Positions 33,979 through 42,843 of a stretch of DNA of 64,000 bases are shown piece after piece. The notes below the pieces were generated by a model. It was not told the DNA's origin, searched no databases, and worked only from the letters and a program-made list of their open reading frames with translations. The position numbers and the translations under genes were made by a program. The first letter of the stretch is position 1. Every line of letters begins with the position of its first letter. Source of the DNA: Pontibacter diazotrophicus (lineage in GTDB: Bacteria > Bacteroidota > Bacteroidia > Cytophagales > Hymenobacteraceae); contig NZ_QRGR01000024.1 of the NCBI RefSeq assembly GCF_003367245.1, positions 32,139 to 96,138 on the forward strand, given 5' to 3'.

Positions 33979-36195
33979 TTAGTCTAAAATCTGCTCCAGC
34001 GCCGTGTCATAGTGCTTTTTGGCCACTGTAATGCCGCCAAACAGGTCACCGTCTATATGGCAGTCATGGGCTGTTACCTTACCTAATTTAGTGAAATTCA
34101 CTCCTTTATTTTGCAGCGCTTTCTCAAATTCCGCCTGCTGCTCCGGTGCAACAGAAGCCACCACACGGCCCTGGCTCTCTCCGAACAGATAAGCGTCTTT
34201 TCTGAAATTTTTATCTGTATCGATATCAAAGCCCAGTTCTTTCGGCATGGCAGATTCCAGCAGCGCGATGTATAAACCACCGTCTGCCACGTCGTGAGCC
34301 GACTTTATCAGCTTCTGCTCGATAACGGCCTTCACGGCTGCATGTAGCTTCAGTTCCTCGTCCATGTTAAAGTATGGAGCAGGAGTGAGCTTCACTTTGT
34401 GGTAAGAGTACAGGTATTCGGAAGAGGCGATATCATTCTGCGCATTACCGATCATATAGATAAGGTCGCCAGGGTTCTGGAAAGCCAGCGTCATCTTGTT
34501 GTTCTTATCCTCGAGTATACCCAGCATACCAATGGTCGGCGTCGGGAAAACCGGGCCTTCGTCAGAAGACTGGTTATAGAAGCTTACGTTACCTCCTGTT
34601 ACCGGAGTGCCAAATGCTTCACAGGCTTTGCTCATACCTTTAATGGCGCCTACAAAGTGCCAGTACACTTCCGGCACATAAGGGTTGCCGAAGTTGAGGC
34701 AGTTGGTAATAGCCACGGGCTCGGCACCAGAGCAAACGATGTTACGGGCAGCCTCAGCCACCGCAATCGCACAGCCTTCTTCCGGATCAGAATAGACGTA
34801 GCGGCTGTTGCAGTCTACTGTTACGGCAATCGACTTGTCTGTTCCTTTTACCTTTACAATAGCCGCATCAGAAGGGGAGTTGGTCGTCATGGTGGCGGTG
34901 CCTACCATGGAATCGTACTGGCGGTACACCCAGCGCTTGGAGGCGATGTTCGGATGCGTTGTCAGGAATTCGGCTACGGCCTGGTAATCTTCCGGCTCCT
35001 GTACCTGGTCTATGCTGAACTTCTTTGACTCTGCAAAATATGCTGGCTCACGGTACTCACGGTGATACACCGGTGCGCCGCCACCCAGCACTAAGTCTTC
35101 AGCTGGCACTTCGGCTGCCAATTCGCCATTCATGTAGTAGCGCAGTGTTCCGCCTTCCGTTACCACGCCAATCTGCTCGCAGTACAGGTCCCACTTATCG
35201 CAAATGTCTTTGATGGTTTGTTCAGAGCCTTTCTTCATCACAATCAGCATCCGTTCCTGGCTCTCTGACAGCAGAATCTCGAACGGCACCATGTTTTTCT
35301 GGCGCGTCGGCACTTTATCTAGCCAGATATCCATGCCGTGTTCGCCTTTGGCGCTCATTTCGGAAGTAGAGCAGGTAATACCGGCGGCACCCATGTCCTG
35401 CATCCCAATCACCTCACCAGATTGGATAACCTCCAGCGTAGCCTCCAGTAGGAGCTTCTCCTGGAAGGGGTCACCCACTTGTACGGATGGCAGGTCGTTG
35501 GCAGAGTCTTCGGTGATATCCTTAGACGCGAACGCAGCACCGCCCATTCCGTCTTTACCTGTGGCAGAGCCTACGATAAATACCGGGTTGCCTACACCAT
35601 AGGAAGTGGCAGAGGCCGTTTCACCCACTTTCACGATACCTGCCGAGAAGGCATTTACCAGCGGGTTAATGTTGTAGCACTCGTCAAAGAAAAGCTCACC
35701 ACCTACGGTAGGTATACCAAAGGCATTGCCATAATCGCCGATGCCTTTTACCACACCTCTTAATAAGCGCTGTGTTTTTTCTGATTTCGGATTGCCAAAT
35801 CGGAGGGAGTTCAGCTGCGCGATAGGGCGGGCACCCATCGTAAATATGTCCCTGTTGATACCACCTACACCTGTCGCGGCACCCTGATAAGGCTCGATGG
35901 CAGAAGGGTGGTTGTGTGATTCTATTTTAAAACTGCAGGCATAGCCGTCGCCAATGTCCACCAGTCCGGCGTTTTCTTCACCAGCCTCGGCCAGTATGCG
36001 CGGCGACGACTTCGGAAGTTTTTTAAGCCAAACAATAGAGTTCTTATAAGAGCAGTGCTCCGACCACATTACTGAAAAGATGCTCAGTTCGGTGAAGTTG
36101 GGCGTGCGTCCTAGTATTTGCTTTATTTTTTCGAATTCCTCTTCCAGAAGGCCAAGCTTCTGGGCTGTTTCTACTGTTGTCAGTTCTTGTTCCAC
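33979..36195 (-). CDS. purL: Phosphoribosylformylglycinamidine synthase subunit PurL
   Basis: 738 aa, the small type that works with PurQ and PurS. Converts FGAR to FGAM in purine synthesis. It begins ETAQKLGLLEEEFEKIKQIL; the active-site entry is FSVMWSEHCSYKNS, and ATP/Mg motifs include KIESHNHPSAIEPYQGAATG and GMQDMGAAGITCSTSEMS. The second half repeats the AIRS-like fold (GGNVSFYN, SAHDVADGGL). The start codon is GTG at 36195; no in-frame ATG precedes the conserved sequence. Confidence 0.96.
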   Translation of the reverse strand: MEQELTTVETAQKLGLLEEEFEKIKQILGRTPNFTELSIFSVMWSEHCSYKNSIVWLKKLPKSSPRILAEAGEENAGLVDIGDGYACSFKIESHNHPSAIEPYQGAATGVGGINRDIFTMGARPIAQLNSLRFGNPKSEKTQRLLRGVVKGIGDYGNAFGIPTVGGELFFDECYNINPLVNAFSAGIVKVGETASATSYGVGNPVFIVGSATGKDGMGGAAFASKDITEDSANDLPSVQVGDPFQEKLLLEATLEVIQSGEVIGMQDMGAAGITCSTSEMSAKGEHGMDIWLDKVPTRQKNMVPFEILLSESQERMLIVMKKGSEQTIKDICDKWDLYCEQIGVVTEGGTLRYYMNGELAAEVPAEDLVLGGGAPVYHREYREPAYFAESKKFSIDQVQEPEDYQAVAEFLTTHPNIASKRWVYRQYDSMVGTATMTTNSPSDAAIVKVKGTDKSIAVTVDCNSRYVYSDPEEGCAIAVAEAARNIVCSGAEPVAITNCLNFGNPYVPEVYWHFVGAIKGMSKACEAFGTPVTGGNVSFYNQSSDEGPVFPTPTIGMLGILEDKNNKMTLAFQNPGDLIYMIGNAQNDIASSEYLYSYHKVKLTPAPYFNMDEELKLHAAVKAVIEQKLIKSAHDVADGGLYIALLESAMPKELGFDIDTDKNFRKDAYLFGESQGRVVASVAPEQQAEFEKALQNKGVNFTKLGKVTAHDCHIDGDLFGGITVAKKHYDTALEQILD

Positions 36196-36220
36196 GTGTA
36201 TCTGGTTTGTAACGGATTAG

Positions 36221-36228
36221 CAAAAGTA
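36221..36228 (-). promoter_or_regulatory. Candidate -7 promoter element for purL
   Basis: Minus strand TACTTTTG fits TAnnTTTG, 25 bp before the GTG start; the -33 side has no TTTG. Confidence 0.42.
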
Positions 36229-36448
36229 GGAACTTATAGTGTAAGAGTACAGCAGAACTTCAGCCTTTTTATATTGATGCCACGGGAGCAAGCTTAAAAT
36301 CTCTCCGGATACGTGTCGCTGCCCCTCCGTTGTAACGGTTTGGGTTAAGAAAAATATTGAGTTTTATCAATCTTCAGTGTCACATGTGCTCAGTTTATGC
36401 GTAAAGAATTTTGCAGTATCCTTTTACCCTCTGTTTCCCCTTTTTATT

Positions 36449-36673
36449 ATGATGACCACTAATCCCGAAATAGTTGTTACAACCTGTGGCCGTGAGTTAA
36501 ATTTAAGTAATACTGAACTGGTGATAGAGCGGTCTAACAGCCTGTTCAGTTACAACATCCATAAGTTGGAATCCGGTGAGTATATCATAGCCGAGAAGTT
36601 TTACGCCAACCCCTTTAATAACAGGTATATCCTACTGAACGACGAGCAGATAGAGCTGTTGAAGAACCTGTAG
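36449..36673 (+). CDS. Small hypothetical protein
   Basis: 74 aa from ATG 36449 (MMTTNPEIVVTTCGREL). Soluble, mixed alpha/beta pattern: ELVIERSNSLFSYNIHKLES, then GEYIIAEKFYANPFNNRYIL. An upstream in-frame start at 36377 would add a Phe-rich leader and seems less likely. Family not recognised. Stands alone between purL and the repeat-rich atpD leader. Confidence 0.55.
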   Translation: MMTTNPEIVVTTCGRELNLSNTELVIERSNSLFSYNIHKLESGEYIIAEKFYANPFNNRYILLNDEQIELLKNL

Positions 36674-36819
36674 GCGCCGTCTGAAAGTTTCTGAGTTAAT
36701 TTGCTGGCAGCATGTGCTGGAATTGCCGTTGCAGCTACACAAGTGTTCGGTGGCAGTAGGCTTATATATGGTGCAGGCTTATTTAAGAGCTGATTTTAAG
36801 AAATAGCACACGTGTTTTG

Positions 36820-36989
36820 CTTTAGTCCCAGCGGGACGAACTGTTGATAGAAACCGATTCTAACTGCTTCTTTAGCTCCAGAGGAGCGACCTGTCTTATG
36901 AATTTGAACAGGGTGCTCCTCTGGAGCTAAGAGTAACTTATTTGCATGAGGCTATCGACATATCGTCTAGCCGGGACTGAACCATAAGT
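36820..36989. repeat. REP/REPIN-like nested hairpin repeat, copy 2
   Basis: TTTAGTCCCAGCGGGAC hairpin, then arms TAGCTCCAGAGGAGCGACCT (36873-36894) and inverse (36908-36929; 20 of 22 pair), ending near CTAGCCGGGACTGA. Relative to copy 1 the pair C25354-G25392 is replaced by A36882-T36920, keeping the stem. The rest of the 36674-37184 spacer has no gene. Confidence 0.72.
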
Positions 36990-37127
36990 GCCGATATGAG
37001 TGTGCTGAAGCGGTATTATACCTGTCAGCACTTTTTGAAGCGCTTGTTATTCCTGTGTTTGTGCATAATATATAAATGTGCGCTCAAAGTTTTTAAAGCC
37101 TCGTATGGTTTTAACCTTTTTATGCAT

Positions 37128-37135
37128 TAGTTTTG
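37128..37135 (+). promoter_or_regulatory. Candidate -7 promoter element for atpDC
   Basis: TAGTTTTG is an exact TAnnTTTG, 49 bp before the atpD ATG. Upstream about 20 bp is TATGG rather than TTTG. Confidence 0.5.
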
Positions 37136-37184
37136 CAGCTTGAAATAACTCCATAACAATAGTTAGTTAATTTAACAAAGTCAA

Positions 37185-38696
37185 ATGGCGAATATTGGCA
37201 GAATTACCCAGGTTATCGGTCCGGTAGTGGACGTTAGCTTTGTGGGTGACAACATTAAGCTACCAAATATTTTGGATGCCCTGCAAGTGACCAAAGAGAA
37301 CGGCCAGGTAATCGTGCTGGAAGTGCAGAACCACCTTGGGGAAGACCGTGTGCGTACCATCGCCATGGACTCTACCGAAGGTCTTAGCCGTGGCATTGAG
37401 GTACTTGACCTGGGTTCTCCTATCCAAATGCCGACAGGTGAAGGCATCAAAGGGCGTCTTTTCAACGTAATCGGCGAAGCCATTGATGGTATTCCGCAGC
37501 CTGTGAGCACAGGTGGTTTGTCAATTCACAGACCTGCCCCTCGTTTCGAAGACCTGGCTACTTCTTCTGAAGTGCTTTTCACAGGTATCAAGGTAATCGA
37601 CCTGATTGAGCCCTATGCAAAGGGTGGTAAAATCGGTTTGTTCGGTGGTGCCGGTGTAGGTAAAACAGTACTTATCCAGGAGCTGATCAACAACATCGCG
37701 AAAGCACACGGCGGTCTTTCTGTATTTGCCGGTGTGGGTGAGCGTACGCGTGAAGGAAATGACCTGCTGCGTGAGATGATTGAGGCGGGTATCGTGCGTT
37801 ACGGTGCAAATTTCATGGAGTCTCTGGAGCACGGCGGCTGGGACCTTTCGAAGGTAGACCCTGAAGAACTGAAAGAGTCTAAGGCTACTTTCGTGTTCGG
37901 ACAGATGAATGAGCCTCCTGGGGCACGTGCCCGTGTGGCGCTTTCCGGTTTGACGATGGCGGAGTATTACCGCGATGGTGAGCCTGGTTCAAGCGATGCA
38001 GGTCGTGATATCCTTTTCTTCGTTGATAACATCTTCCGCTTTACACAGGCGGGTTCTGAGGTATCGGCCCTTCTTGGCCGTATGCCATCAGCGGTAGGGT
38101 ACCAGCCAACGCTGGCAACGGAAATGGGTGCCATGCAGGAGCGTATCACATCTACTAAGCGTGGTTCCATTACATCTGTGCAGGCCGTTTACGTACCTGC
38201 GGATGACTTGACTGACCCGGCTCCGGCAACAACGTTTGCCCACCTGGATGCTACAACTGTACTTTCCCGTAAAATATCCGAGCTTGGTATCTACCCTGCG
38301 GTAGACCCTCTGGATTCTACTTCCCGTATTCTTTCTGCTGACGTTGTGGGTGCTGAGCACTACAACACCGCGCAGCGTGTAAAAGAGATTCTGCAGCGCT
38401 ACAAAGAACTTCAGGATATTATCGCCATCCTTGGTATGGACGAACTTTCTGAAGAAGACAAGCAGGTAGTACACCGTGCGCGCCGCGTACAGCGTTTCCT
38501 GTCTCAGCCTTTCCACGTAGCAGAGCAGTTTACAGGTCTGAAAGGTGTGTTGGTTGATATCAAAGACACCATCAGAGGCTTCAACGAAATCATGGATGGC
38601 AAGCATGACCACCTTCCTGAATCAGCTTTCAACCTTGTAGGCACCATCGAAGATGCAGTTGCCAAGGGTGAGAAAATGATGGCTGAAGCAAGATAA
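37185..38696 (+). CDS. atpD: F1-ATP synthase subunit beta
   Basis: 503 aa. Catalytic subunit of F1. P-loop GGAGVGKTVLIQELI, GERTREGNDL, the Walker B region DILFFVDNIFRFTQAG and PSAVGYQPTLATEMG. Sequence and length are fully canonical. Only atpC follows; the remaining ATP synthase genes are elsewhere, as is common in Cytophagales. A 66-bp inverted short-period repeat separates it from atpC. Confidence 0.98.
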   Translation: MANIGRITQVIGPVVDVSFVGDNIKLPNILDALQVTKENGQVIVLEVQNHLGEDRVRTIAMDSTEGLSRGIEVLDLGSPIQMPTGEGIKGRLFNVIGEAIDGIPQPVSTGGLSIHRPAPRFEDLATSSEVLFTGIKVIDLIEPYAKGGKIGLFGGAGVGKTVLIQELINNIAKAHGGLSVFAGVGERTREGNDLLREMIEAGIVRYGANFMESLEHGGWDLSKVDPEELKESKATFVFGQMNEPPGARARVALSGLTMAEYYRDGEPGSSDAGRDILFFVDNIFRFTQAGSEVSALLGRMPSAVGYQPTLATEMGAMQERITSTKRGSITSVQAVYVPADDLTDPAPATTFAHLDATTVLSRKISELGIYPAVDPLDSTSRILSADVVGAEHYNTAQRVKEILQRYKELQDIIAILGMDELSEEDKQVVHRARRVQRFLSQPFHVAEQFTGLKGVLVDIKDTIRGFNEIMDGKHDHLPESAFNLVGTIEDAVAKGEKMMAEAR

Positions 38697-38702
38697 ATTC
38701 AT

Positions 38703-38768
38703 TTATCAGTTAGCAGTTATCAATTAACATTTATTGGTAACTGTTAACTGTTAATTGTTAACTGATAA
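38703..38768. repeat. Inverted short-period (7-bp) repeat between atpD and atpC
   Basis: 26-nt arms TTATCAGTTAGCAGTTATCA... (38703-38728) and inverse (38743-38768) match at 22 of 26. Each arm is built of 7-bp words such as CAGTTAG, CAGTTAT, CAATTAA and GTTAACT. It fills nearly the whole 74-bp intercistronic gap and ends 2 bp before the atpC ATG. Confidence 0.7.
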
Positions 38769-38770
38769 AG

Positions 38771-39016
38771 ATGTATTTAGAAATAATCACACCTGATAAA
38801 AAGGTTTTTGCCGGTGAGGTAGAATCAGCAAAGTTTCCCGGAACGAATGGTTCTTTCGAGGTGCTTGACCTGCACGCGCCGCTCATCAGCACACTGGAAA
38901 CAGGGCAGATCCGCATCACAACTAACGCAGGACAAGAGTTCTTTACCGTTGATGGCGGTGTGGTGGAAGTACTGAATAATAAAATTATAGTACTCGCTGA
39001 GTCTGTTGTAGCGTAG
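38771..39016 (+). CDS. atpC: F1-ATP synthase subunit epsilon (short form)
   Basis: 81 aa, only the N-terminal beta-sandwich: MYLEIITPDKKVFAGEVESA, then GSFEVLDLHAPLISTLETGQ and VDGGVVEVLNNKIIVLAES. The C-terminal helical inhibitory hairpin of the E. coli form is absent, as is usual in Bacteroidota. Terminator 20 bp downstream. Translation may be affected by the hairpin immediately before its start codon. Confidence 0.95.
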   Translation: MYLEIITPDKKVFAGEVESAKFPGTNGSFEVLDLHAPLISTLETGQIRITTNAGQEFFTVDGGVVEVLNNKIIVLAESVVA

Positions 39017-39036
39017 CCTAAGCCTTTCTTAAGTAT

Positions 39037-39082
39037 ACAGCAGCGCCTTCTGTTCTTTTGAGCAGAAGGCGCTGCTGTTTTA
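39037..39082 (+). terminator. Terminator of atpDC
   Basis: 16-bp perfect stem ACAGCAGCGCCTTCTG / CAGAAGGCGCTGCTGT, 10-nt loop, followed by TTTTA. Confidence 0.88.
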
Positions 39083-39151
39083 TTGTAGTGCCTGAAATGG
39101 ATTCTTATGCCTGATTGTCAGGTATTCAGGAAAAGGAATCCAACAGAGGAC

Positions 39152-40756
39152 TTACCGGTTTTTAGTGGTGGGCTGTGTTGTCCTTTGCTTCTCCAGTACT
39201 CTGTGGAAATCAAGGTCGTGGAAATCATAACTGAAATCTGTTAGGGGAGATACAGCCTTCATCGTTATTCCTTCCTGGTCAGGGGAGTACATTACAAAAG
39301 CATCGGCATCCATACTTCGGTCTGTCCATTTTACAACAAACATGTTGTCTTTGTAATACAGCATTTCGCCACTAAGCTTTGGGGAACGCTTAGACTGAAA
39401 CCATAATTTGTTTTTCTTCCTGTAAATATCAACTTGCCCAAACCATTTGTCCTCGAAAGTGCCTGTGTAGTCCTTCAAGGCCGCTTTTAATTTTTTGTCC
39501 TTCAACTTGGCGTCAATTTCCTGCCAGGTCTTGTCAGTGATGGTTTTGGCTTCTGCCTTATACTGCGCTTCCCTCTCCCTAAAGTGCTCTACCCAATCCT
39601 TGGCTTCCATACCCAGATAAGCTTGCTTGATGGTATTGGTAACGGTACGGAAAGCCTCCCCGCTTTGCTGGTTTGTAAGTACAATGATGCCCAGGTTTAG
39701 CTCTGGCAGCAGCGTTACCTGCGTTACCATGCCAGGCAAGCCTCCAGTGTGGTTTACTTCTTTGTAGCCTTTCGTGTCGGCGAGGAACCAGCCGAGCCCG
39801 TAAGCCGTGAAGTGTGTGTTAAAGGAGCTGGTGCCTCTAAATGGAATAATTGTCTGTGGTGTCCATTGCTCCTGAATAATGTTTTCGGATAGCAGCTGTT
39901 TCTGATTATTGTCACCATACTTTCCATTGTTCATCAGCATCATGATCCACTTGCTCAGGTCGTTTACACTGGTATAAATACCTCCTGCTGCGGCTGCGAA
40001 TGGCAGCTCGTACCGGTCTATTACTTGTAGCTTTCCCTCCACAAGAGCATGTGCATCTATTGTGTTGGTCGTGTCTGTAAGCCTGTCAAAACTTGCGGCA
40101 CTGCGTGTCATGCCAAGAGGGTGCATGATGCGCTTTTCTGTGAAATCAGACCAGCTGGTGCCTGTAACCCTTGCCACTACCTCCCCCGCAATAATGTAAA
40201 GCAGGTTGTCGTTATCATACTTGGTTCTAAAAGCCGAGACTGACCTGAGGTGCTGCATGTTCTGAAGGAGGTCTTTCACAGTAAAGTCATTCCCGTCCGG
40301 GAAAATCATCAGGTCACCAGCACCAAGCCCCAAACCGCTTCTGTGCGTTAGCAAATCCCGAATGGTAAATTCTTCTGTTACATAGTCATTGTAGAGGCGG
40401 AATTCAGGTATGTGTTTTACCACTTTATCATCCCAGGACAGTTTGCCCTCTTCTACTAACAAGCCAATGGATGCCGCTGTAAAAGCTTTGCTGTTTGATG
40501 CCACTCCAAAGAGTGTGTTCTCATCAATCTTTTGGGCTGAATTCAGCGAGCGAACGCCATAGCCTTTCATGTGCGCCACTTTGCCATCTTTTACCACTGC
40601 TACGGCTACTCCCGGTACCTGAAAGGTTTGCATCGTCCTCTCAACCAAATTGTCTATCTCCTGCGAGGTAATAGCCTGCGCACTCACAGCAGCAATACTG
40701 CTTGTTAGTAGAATGAGTACAGCAAAGAGGTATTTGGCAGGAGTGGGCATTTTCAT
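39152..40756 (-). CDS. Serine hydrolase, class C beta-lactamase-related, with DUF3471-like C-terminus
   Basis: 534 aa. Signal peptide 1-27 (VLILLTSSIAAVSA|QAI). Beta-lactamase/transpeptidase fold at about 30-370: SxxK motif S87-N-S-K90, the YDN triad near residue 185, and HTGG replacing KTG. The C-terminal 110 residues (YTGTFEDKWFGQVDIYRKKN) are a DUF3471-like lipocalin-type module. Families like this are peptidases, esterases or D-aminopeptidases more often than resistance enzymes. Periplasmic. The 40757-41051 spacer shows no gene. Confidence 0.9.
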   Translation of the reverse strand: MKMPTPAKYLFAVLILLTSSIAAVSAQAITSQEIDNLVERTMQTFQVPGVAVAVVKDGKVAHMKGYGVRSLNSAQKIDENTLFGVASNSKAFTAASIGLLVEEGKLSWDDKVVKHIPEFRLYNDYVTEEFTIRDLLTHRSGLGLGAGDLMIFPDGNDFTVKDLLQNMQHLRSVSAFRTKYDNDNLLYIIAGEVVARVTGTSWSDFTEKRIMHPLGMTRSAASFDRLTDTTNTIDAHALVEGKLQVIDRYELPFAAAAGGIYTSVNDLSKWIMMLMNNGKYGDNNQKQLLSENIIQEQWTPQTIIPFRGTSSFNTHFTAYGLGWFLADTKGYKEVNHTGGLPGMVTQVTLLPELNLGIIVLTNQQSGEAFRTVTNTIKQAYLGMEAKDWVEHFREREAQYKAEAKTITDKTWQEIDAKLKDKKLKAALKDYTGTFEDKWFGQVDIYRKKNKLWFQSKRSPKLSGEMLYYKDNMFVVKWTDRSMDADAFVMYSPDQEGITMKAVSPLTDFSYDFHDLDFHRVLEKQRTTQPTTKNR

Positions 40757-41051
40757 GGTTCTGAATGGCTAAAGCTTGAAAGCGAATGTATTTAACAATA
40801 TAGTAAATATTTTGAGTTGGTAGCAGATGAAAGCCTCACTCAAACCAAAATTCCATCCCGTAACTATCTCTGAATATTGCTGCTTGGGTTACAATTTTGA
40901 AGATACAAATGCCTTGAAACTCTTATCGAGTTTTAAAAGAATAGCAGTATACATTTAAATAGCAACGGCAGCGCTTTCTATTCACGATGAACAAAAGGTA
41001 CTGCCGTTGATAGGGAGTTTCAATGATATGCGTTTAGGAAAATCAGCCTGC

Positions 41052-41366
41052 TCAACTTTTAAGGCCTGCTCCACCCAGTATTTCAAGCTCTTGCCCTGGT
41101 TCGGGTCTCCCGCTAAGAATTGGCATCGCCTGCGCTATCAGGTCTCTTACTCCCTCAACATTCAAGGAATTGTCGTGGTCTTCCTGACTGTCCCAAACTT
41201 CAGTTACCCACACAGCATTTCTATCGCTTTTGTCTTTGCTGACCATGTATAAGTGGCAGCCTTTTGCTGTTGAGACCAATTCAGATGCCTGAAGCAGAAT
41301 GGAGGAAAGCTTATCTCCGTTTCCTTCTGTTGCCGTTAATTTGCCATGTAGGCCGTATCTTTTCAT
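41052..41366 (-). CDS. Antibiotic-biosynthesis-monooxygenase (ABM) domain protein
   Basis: 104 aa, a single ferredoxin-like ABM domain: YGLHGKLTATEGNGDKLSSI, GCHLYMVSKDKSDRNAVWVT, EVWDSQEDHDNSL. Related to the quinol monooxygenase YgiN, a cofactor-free oxygenase or signalling domain. The normal role is unknown in most hosts. Single gene; neighbours give no clue. The spacer to 41654 holds no visible gene. Confidence 0.85.
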   Translation of the reverse strand: MKRYGLHGKLTATEGNGDKLSSILLQASELVSTAKGCHLYMVSKDKSDRNAVWVTEVWDSQEDHDNSLNVEGVRDLIAQAMPILSGRPEPGQELEILGGAGLKS

Positions 41367-41654
41367 ATAGTTTTATTGTTGGTTTCTGTTCTTATCCCGC
41401 TCCTATGTCCTTGGCCAAGATACGTTTAAACTTGCTTTTTGTCGTGACGCTTGCTCAATTTTTACTGTAGTTAGCAAGATGTAATTTTCCCGGAATTGAA
41501 GCACAAATAGCTAGCTGCCACATTAAGCTAAAGCAGCAGCAGCTTATTATGTCCTGAGCGTTGTTGAGAGGAAGCAATATGCTATCCTGTTGCAGAATAA
41601 TTTCTGATAAGTGTAAATACTGCTTAACTTTAAGCTAAAATCTTATAGTAAGAC

Positions 41655-42785
41655 ATGCCGCACATCCATCCTAAAACCACCCCCATTTACCAGACATCTG
41701 TGTTTACCTTTGATGATCTGAATGCTTTGGAACAGTATTTTGAGCAGCCGGGACAAAGTTACATGTACACGCGCTACAGCAACCCGAACTCCGATGAGCT
41801 GGCAGAGCAGGTGAACAAACTGGAAGGTGGGGCCGGTGCCGTGGTGACCTCTTCGGGAATGTCGGCTATACTGGCGGCAGTGTTGGGGCTCTGCAAAGCC
41901 GGAGACCACGTGCTGTGCGCAGAGGAAATATATGGCGGCTCATCGGCCCTGCTGACAAAGGAGCTGACGCGCATCGGCATAGAAGTAACCTTGGTGCCCA
42001 CCGCCGACATATACACGCTACAGCCTTATGTGCAGCCTAACACGCGCCTGCTGCTGTTAGAAACCATGAGTAACCCTCTGCTGCAGGTGTTTGATATAGC
42101 GCAACTGGCGCAGCAAACACAGCAGCACCAAATAAAATTGGTGGTTGATAACACATTCGCTACCCCGATCATTACCAAGCCCCTCTCTTTAGGAGCGGAT
42201 ATGGTCATCCATAGTGTGACGAAGTACCTCTCCGGCCATAGCGATGTAACGGCAGGAGTTGTGATTTGTGAGCAGCAGGAAGATTTGCAGCGTGTAAAGC
42301 AGGTGATGATGGTGTACGGCCTGAACCTGAGTCCCTTTGAAAGCTGGCTGGCGGCACGTGGACTGAAGACGCTGCGGCTGCGCATGCGGGAGCACAGCAG
42401 CAATGCCTTAGCTGTAGCCCAATTCCTGCAGTCGCACCCAAAGGTAGAGAAAGTATGGTACCCTGGGCTGCAAGAACACCCACAGTATGAACTGGCGAAG
42501 AAGCAGGGCCGGGGAATGTCTGGCGGCATGCTCAGCTTCCGAATTCAGGACGATAAAGAGGCAGTGAACCGGTTTATGCAGGCGCTGCAGCATATTCCTT
42601 TTGCTCCGTCGCTGGCAGGAGTGGCTACTTCCATTTCTTATCCTCTGGGTACATCGCATCGGTCGCTGAGCCCGGAGCAGCAGCAGCGGATGAGCATAAC
42701 GGCGGGTGTAATTCGCTTATCAGTTGGCATTGAAGAGCCGGAAGAGCTCATAGCCGACATCGACCAGGCACTAACGCAGGTGTAG
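41655..42785 (+). CDS. PLP-dependent trans-sulfuration enzyme (Cys/Met metabolism family)
   Basis: 376 aa, fold-type I. Lys190 in SVTKYLSGHSD is the PLP Schiff base, Asp165 in VVDNTFATP binds the ring, and YMYTRYSNPN contributes the phosphate/active-site Tyr-Arg. The family includes cystathionine gamma-synthase, gamma-lyase and methionine gamma-lyase, which cannot be separated reliably by eye. It lacks the N-terminal extension of plant enzymes and starts directly at TTPIYQTSVF. No SAM riboswitch is visible upstream. Confidence 0.88.
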   Translation: MPHIHPKTTPIYQTSVFTFDDLNALEQYFEQPGQSYMYTRYSNPNSDELAEQVNKLEGGAGAVVTSSGMSAILAAVLGLCKAGDHVLCAEEIYGGSSALLTKELTRIGIEVTLVPTADIYTLQPYVQPNTRLLLLETMSNPLLQVFDIAQLAQQTQQHQIKLVVDNTFATPIITKPLSLGADMVIHSVTKYLSGHSDVTAGVVICEQQEDLQRVKQVMMVYGLNLSPFESWLAARGLKTLRLRMREHSSNALAVAQFLQSHPKVEKVWYPGLQEHPQYELAKKQGRGMSGGMLSFRIQDDKEAVNRFMQALQHIPFAPSLAGVATSISYPLGTSHRSLSPEQQQRMSITAGVIRLSVGIEEPEELIADIDQALTQV

Positions 42786-42843
42786 GGCTGAGTACAACCA
42801 TTGCTTAAATACACCGAAGCGGGTGCTTTTAAGTGTTGCCCTT

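Noticed and set aside
39152..40756. Antibiotic-resistance beta-lactamase
   Set aside because: The SxxK fold is shared with esterases and peptidases; the KTG box is HTGG and the DUF3471-like tail points to a general serine hydrolase.
41373..41654. SAM riboswitch upstream of the trans-sulfuration enzyme
   Set aside because: No conserved riboswitch core or terminator/anti-terminator pair could be seen in the leader.
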